From Treponema sp. (lineage in GTDB: Bacteria; Spirochaetota; Spirochaetia; Treponematales; Treponemataceae): a stretch of 25,947 nucleotides of DNA. This document shows, in pieces, positions 22,417 to 25,947 of this stretch (position 1 is its first letter; every line of letters starts with the position of its first letter). The notes under the pieces are model-generated. The model worked only from the letters and a program-made list of their open reading frames with translations, did not search any database and was not told the DNA's origin. A program made the translations under genes and the position numbers. The DNA lies in assembly GCA_003447785.1 (NCBI GenBank), contig DLYJ01000249.1, positions 1-25,947 of the forward strand, in the 5' to 3' direction.

Positions 22417-25400
22417 TTAGAACACATTTACACGAAGGCCGACTGATATCTGAGGTACAATATTCTTGATATCGACCGTACTGTTAACGTCGGTTGGAAT
22501 GAACCACAACTGACCTTCAGTGTAGAATGCAATGGTTCTGAACATCTTCTGTTTAGCAAATGAGATTCGCGGGAACTCCAGCTGAACAAGAAGTGCTGAA
22601 AGGATCTGGGCCTTTCCTGAACCTGATTCGTTGAATCGTGTAAAGTTAGCACCGACTGTTACGTTTGCTGACAGCCATTCCCAGTCACGTCCAAGGAAGT
22701 ACATGAACGGAATGTAAGCAACGTTGGCAAGAATCTTACCACCAAAGATGCTGTCACCACCGTAACGCATAGATGTCTTACTGAACATATCGCGCTGAGC
22801 CTGTGTAAACTGGCCCCACTGGAACTGGAGGCGAACGTTGTCATCAAAGAATGAAAGTCCGGCACCAATATCGAACAATGTAGCACCCCAGAAGTGCCAG
22901 TCAAGGTACAGACCCTGGATAAATGCAGGAACTTCGTAACTTGATTTGTCACCCTTACGGAGGGCAAGTGTAACGTTCTTGAGAGCTACGTCGTCGTGTG
23001 CCAGTCCGCTGAATTCAAGTGACTGATTGAATCTTCCGCCTTCACCCGGGCTAATGAGCTTGATTGTAGGTTTAGTCTTATCTACCTGTACGATTGTTCT
23101 TGTAACAGCCTTTTCGCCGTTCTTCATTGTGGCACGTACCAGGAGGAAGTGGTAACCTTCTGCGATATCTTCGTTTTCAATTCGGTAGCGCCATTTTCCT
23201 GCTTTAGAAACCTGGGTAAATGACTTACCGTTGTTCAATGAAAGTTCAACCTTTTCAACAGCCTTGGCTTCTACGGCAGCCTTCATTTCTTTAGAAGCGC
23301 CCTTAGCCTTTGCTGCGATAAGTTCTTCTTCGGAAATTGCGTATCCGGCGTTACCAATAATGTATGGACGCTCGATTGCAAAGTCTCCGTATGTAAAGTT
23401 ATCAATTGTTACCCAAGGACCTACAGAACTGTAGTTAACGTACTGTGTATTTGACAGAATCGAAGTTACGTTGGCAAGATTTGCCTTAACCTGAATCTTG
23501 TGCTGACCGTCCGTAATAAGTTCCGGACTCAAATTGAACTTGTAGTATCCGCTCGGGCTGATTGTAGTTTCTGCAGCCTTTTCGCCGTCAATAAAGAGTT
23601 CAAGATTTTCAATGTTGATTTCTGCTGTTGCAGTACCGTAGATGTTGAATACACCCTGTACAAATTCACCGTTGAGAGGATAGAGCAGGTCTACCTTGGC
23701 CATTGGAGAATTCTTGTTCAGCTGAACGTTGCGGCTTACGTGTGTAATGTTGTCTGCAGCGTCCTGTCCGGTAAGTTCAACATTGTAGAATCCGTTGTCG
23801 AGAGAAGACATATCGATTGACTGGGTAATGATTTCGCCAGGTACAAGGTCGATGTGTGCAAGTTTTGAACTTACAGTCTTTCCGTCGAGAGAGCGGATTG
23901 TTATATAAAGTTTTTCAAGACCGATGTTGTCTGTTGTCTGACCTGAGAAGAACAACATCTTTGTTGTCTTTGAGTCGTCCAGTGGGAGTTCAAGGTTGAT
24001 GCTTGGAGCCGTATTATCAATGTTAATCAGAGATGAATACAGACCTTCGATTCCGAACCAGTCTACAACCTTCATGAATACTACGTGAGTTCCGTCCTGA
24101 ACTACCCGGGTATCAAATTCGTATGTCCAGTCAGAGCGTTCGTTTTCATGTGCAAAGTTACCCTTTGCTTCGTTATAAGTGTTACCGTTATCAACCGAGA
24201 TATAAACCTTGCTGATACCGTTCTTATCAGTTGCGTAACCGCTGAGTTTTACCCAGCCCTTTACAGTTTCTACGATAGGTGGAGTTACAACCGCACCCTT
24301 CGGCTCTTCCAGGGAGATTTTGAAGTTGCGTACAAATTCCGGTCCCTTAACGCCGTTAAGGTCTTCCGCATAAACTGTAACTGAGTGTTCGTTATCTGTC
24401 ATTGTGTTGAGAGGAACATCGATTGAAAAACTTGTTCCAAACTCTTCACTTGCAAGCTGGTACTGACCTTTGTCAATCTTGTACCATACTCTGCTTGGAC
24501 CATCATCATCAATTACTACTCCGGAAATTGTAAAGTCAGTTGTAATAACTGCTTCTTCTTCCGGAAGGTGAACTTCTGCTACCGGAAGGTCACTCTTCTG
24601 GTCAATGATAAAGTCCCATTTACGTACAGTTGCAACGTTTCCTACTTCATCATAGAAGTTGAATACCATCAGATCGTTGATTGGTTTGTCTGCTGTACCG
24701 ATATGAGTTACTACCATTGGTCCCAGCGGAACATCTACCGGAGCAGGAGTTGTTTTTCCTTCTTTTGGTCCAACATATTCTGCGCGGTTAAGGTGTCCGT
24801 TATCTTTTACGATGAATGCAATTAAGTTTTCACCGTTAACGATGTCTTCTACACAAGGTTCAATTACTTCAACCTGCGGCATTTCTGTATCTTTCTGAAT
24901 TACAGTCTGAGTAAATGTCTGTTTGCCTGCTGCGTCTGTTACCCGTACATCAACAGGAATGATTCCGTCATCCCGGCCGTCAAGATTAATTGTAGCGGTG
25001 AAAGTTGATGCGCCTTCAGCCCTGCATGAATTCCAGCTGGCGCCTGCGTCAGTTGAGTATTCAACAAGTGAGATTCCGTTTGAATCGCTGGCTTTTACGC
25101 TCAGGCTTGTGTTCTTCTGAACCCATTTGCGGTATTCAGGAGCAACAATTTCTGCAGAAGGTTTTTCGTCATCAATCAAAAGTGTTACCGGAGAAGAAAC
25201 AATTTCTACTCCCTGACTGTCTCTTACGCGGACAGTTACGTTTTTGTAGAGTCCTTCATTTTCTGCAGTGATGTATACAAAGTTTCCGTCGGCTGTAACT
25301 GAAAGCCCCTTCTGAGCCGGAGAAAGGCTTACTGTAAGCGGTGCAAGTGCGTTTGCAAATCCGCCGAAGTTTGTTCCGCGGCTCAAAGCGTAACGGCCGT

Positions 25401-25947
25401 TAACTTCGTCCCATTTAGCGTCAGCTGACGGAGCCCAGTAAAGTTTCTTTGTGTTATCAATCAGTTCAGGACCGCGTTCACGGATAACATTGATTGTTCC
25501 CTTATATGCGGCACTGCCCTTTTCTGTTTCTGCAACGATGTCTACGCGGGTAATGCGGCTCGGCAGATTGCCCAGAGCGATTACTGCTTCGTAATGTGTT
25601 GAATCTACAGCCTTGATTGATTTTACATCAACCTTGCCTGACTGTTTTTCGTCACCGCCTGGTATTTTGTCACCGCTGATTGTCCAGTTAATTCCGGTAA
25701 CCTTAAAGTCTGAAACAACACTGACTGCAAGAGGAACACTGCCCTTTCCCGCACCATGAGGAATAACTACGTTCATGCCGCTTGCGTAAGTATTTTCACC
25801 AACAGTAGTAATAAATACTTTTGCGTTACCTTCTTTCTTGGAAGTATGTTTAGAAGTAACAGGTTTGCCTGCGTTATCCTTTACGTTTATAGAAAGTTCA
25901 GGAGTGCCCGGCTGTAAGTTTGCACGGTAGAATGTGCCGCAGAGTTT
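22417..25947 (-). CDS. Ig-repeat protein with C-terminal outer-membrane beta-barrel (N-terminus outside window)
   Basis: The frame is open to the right edge (1176 codons seen); the internal ATG at 25776 is not the start, because coding sequence with Ig-like character (NLQPGTPELSINVKDNAGKP) continues upstream. Numbering from the window edge, about 1-990 are at least eight Ig-like domains with boundaries such as DDEKPSAEI, DTEMPQVEV, DNTAPSINLEL and DKTKPTIKL. From about 1000 to the end the sequence changes to amphipathic aromatic strands (AFIQGLYLDWHFWGATLFDI, NVRLQFQWGQF, LSANVTVGANFTRF, LVQLEFPRI, AFYTEGQLWFIP, QISVGLRVNVF). The terminal Phe is the usual barrel-assembly signal. About 170 residues would suit an eight-stranded barrel. 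The Ig chain would then be a stalk on the surface or in the periplasm, anchored by the barrel. It may work with the giant lipoprotein encoded next. Confidence 0.83.
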   Translation of the reverse strand, partial: KLCGTFYRANLQPGTPELSINVKDNAGKPVTSKHTSKKEGNAKVFITTVGENTYASGMNVVIPHGAGKGSVPLAVSVVSDFKVTGINWTISGDKIPGGDEKQSGKVDVKSIKAVDSTHYEAVIALGNLPSRITRVDIVAETEKGSAAYKGTINVIRERGPELIDNTKKLYWAPSADAKWDEVNGRYALSRGTNFGGFANALAPLTVSLSPAQKGLSVTADGNFVYITAENEGLYKNVTVRVRDSQGVEIVSSPVTLLIDDEKPSAEIVAPEYRKWVQKNTSLSVKASDSNGISLVEYSTDAGASWNSCRAEGASTFTATINLDGRDDGIIPVDVRVTDAAGKQTFTQTVIQKDTEMPQVEVIEPCVEDIVNGENLIAFIVKDNGHLNRAEYVGPKEGKTTPAPVDVPLGPMVVTHIGTADKPINDLMVFNFYDEVGNVATVRKWDFIIDQKSDLPVAEVHLPEEEAVITTDFTISGVVIDDDGPSRVWYKIDKGQYQLASEEFGTSFSIDVPLNTMTDNEHSVTVYAEDLNGVKGPEFVRNFKISLEEPKGAVVTPPIVETVKGWVKLSGYATDKNGISKVYISVDNGNTYNEAKGNFAHENERSDWTYEFDTRVVQDGTHVVFMKVVDWFGIEGLYSSLINIDNTAPSINLELPLDDSKTTKMLFFSGQTTDNIGLEKLYITIRSLDGKTVSSKLAHIDLVPGEIITQSIDMSSLDNGFYNVELTGQDAADNITHVSRNVQLNKNSPMAKVDLLYPLNGEFVQGVFNIYGTATAEINIENLELFIDGEKAAETTISPSGYYKFNLSPELITDGQHKIQVKANLANVTSILSNTQYVNYSSVGPWVTIDNFTYGDFAIERPYIIGNAGYAISEEELIAAKAKGASKEMKAAVEAKAVEKVELSLNNGKSFTQVSKAGKWRYRIENEDIAEGYHFLLVRATMKNGEKAVTRTIVQVDKTKPTIKLISPGEGGRFNQSLEFSGLAHDDVALKNVTLALRKGDKSSYEVPAFIQGLYLDWHFWGATLFDIGAGLSFFDDNVRLQFQWGQFTQAQRDMFSKTSMRYGGDSIFGGKILANVAYIPFMYFLGRDWEWLSANVTVGANFTRFNESGSGKAQILSALLVQLEFPRISFAKQKMFRTIAFYTEGQLWFIPTDVNSTVDIKNIVPQISVGLRVNVF

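Noticed and set aside
22157..22420. Plus-strand frame of 87 codons across the tandem repeat
   Set aside because: Its peptide simply mirrors the 80-bp repeat (ATRMPLP, ARHGCHCP, EARMPSKS); there is no ribosome-binding site and the stretch is better explained as palindromic intergenic DNA.
25774..25776. ATG at 25776 as the true start of the Ig-barrel gene
   Set aside because: The frame continues open with Ig-like sequence to the window edge, no signal peptide follows this ATG, and no ribosome-binding site precedes it.

Overview
The window looks like chromosomal DNA of a spirochaete, most likely a host-associated Treponema. This is an inference from the outer-membrane and lipoprotein content, the moderate G+C and the style of the genes; no rRNA or other marker gene is present to prove it.

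Layout. (1) 1-469, minus strand: the N-terminus of a TolC-type outer-membrane efflux protein, divergent from (2) a RelA/SpoT homologue (610-2433, plus) whose hydrolase site is degenerate and whose C-terminal ACT domain is missing. (3) 6601-2454, minus strand: a tight four-gene set made of an HSL-type alpha/beta hydrolase that has lost its catalytic triad, a U32 (TrhP/YegQ-like) RNA-hydroxylation protein, a small exported barrel-like protein and a metallophosphoesterase lipoprotein. (4) 6647-7555, plus strand: a MetA-family homoserine acyltransferase with the acetyl-type Glu111. It shares a symmetric divergent promoter with the hydrolase, and both start codons sit at the predicted +1, so both mRNAs look leaderless. 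(5) 8983-7560, minus strand: a PilZ protein, also apparently leaderless, overlapping an RlmM-like rRNA methyltransferase.

(6) 9000-10030 holds no long gene but is rich in structure. It contains the C-terminal remnant of an outer-membrane protein, and a compact type I toxin-antitoxin locus: a 31-aa TxpA/BsrG-like membrane peptide, a folded leader that can hide its ribosome-binding site, and a convergent antisense RNA with its own promoter and terminator. A second, toxin-less copy of the antisense RNA gene lies 0.54 kb away.

(7) 10031-25947, minus strand, over 60 percent of the window: two very large surface-type genes. The upstream one (cut by the window end) is a chain of Ig-like domains ending in a predicted outer-membrane beta-barrel. 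The downstream one encodes a 4025-aa lipoprotein with about twenty Ig-like domains, an IPT/TIG-like domain and a C-terminal beta-rich module. They are separated by a UUCG-type terminator and an 80-bp tandem palindromic repeat.

The strongest candidates for something undescribed are the type I toxin locus with its orphan antitoxin RNA, the recurring leaderless promoter geometry, and the paired Ig-stalk/barrel and giant Ig lipoprotein.
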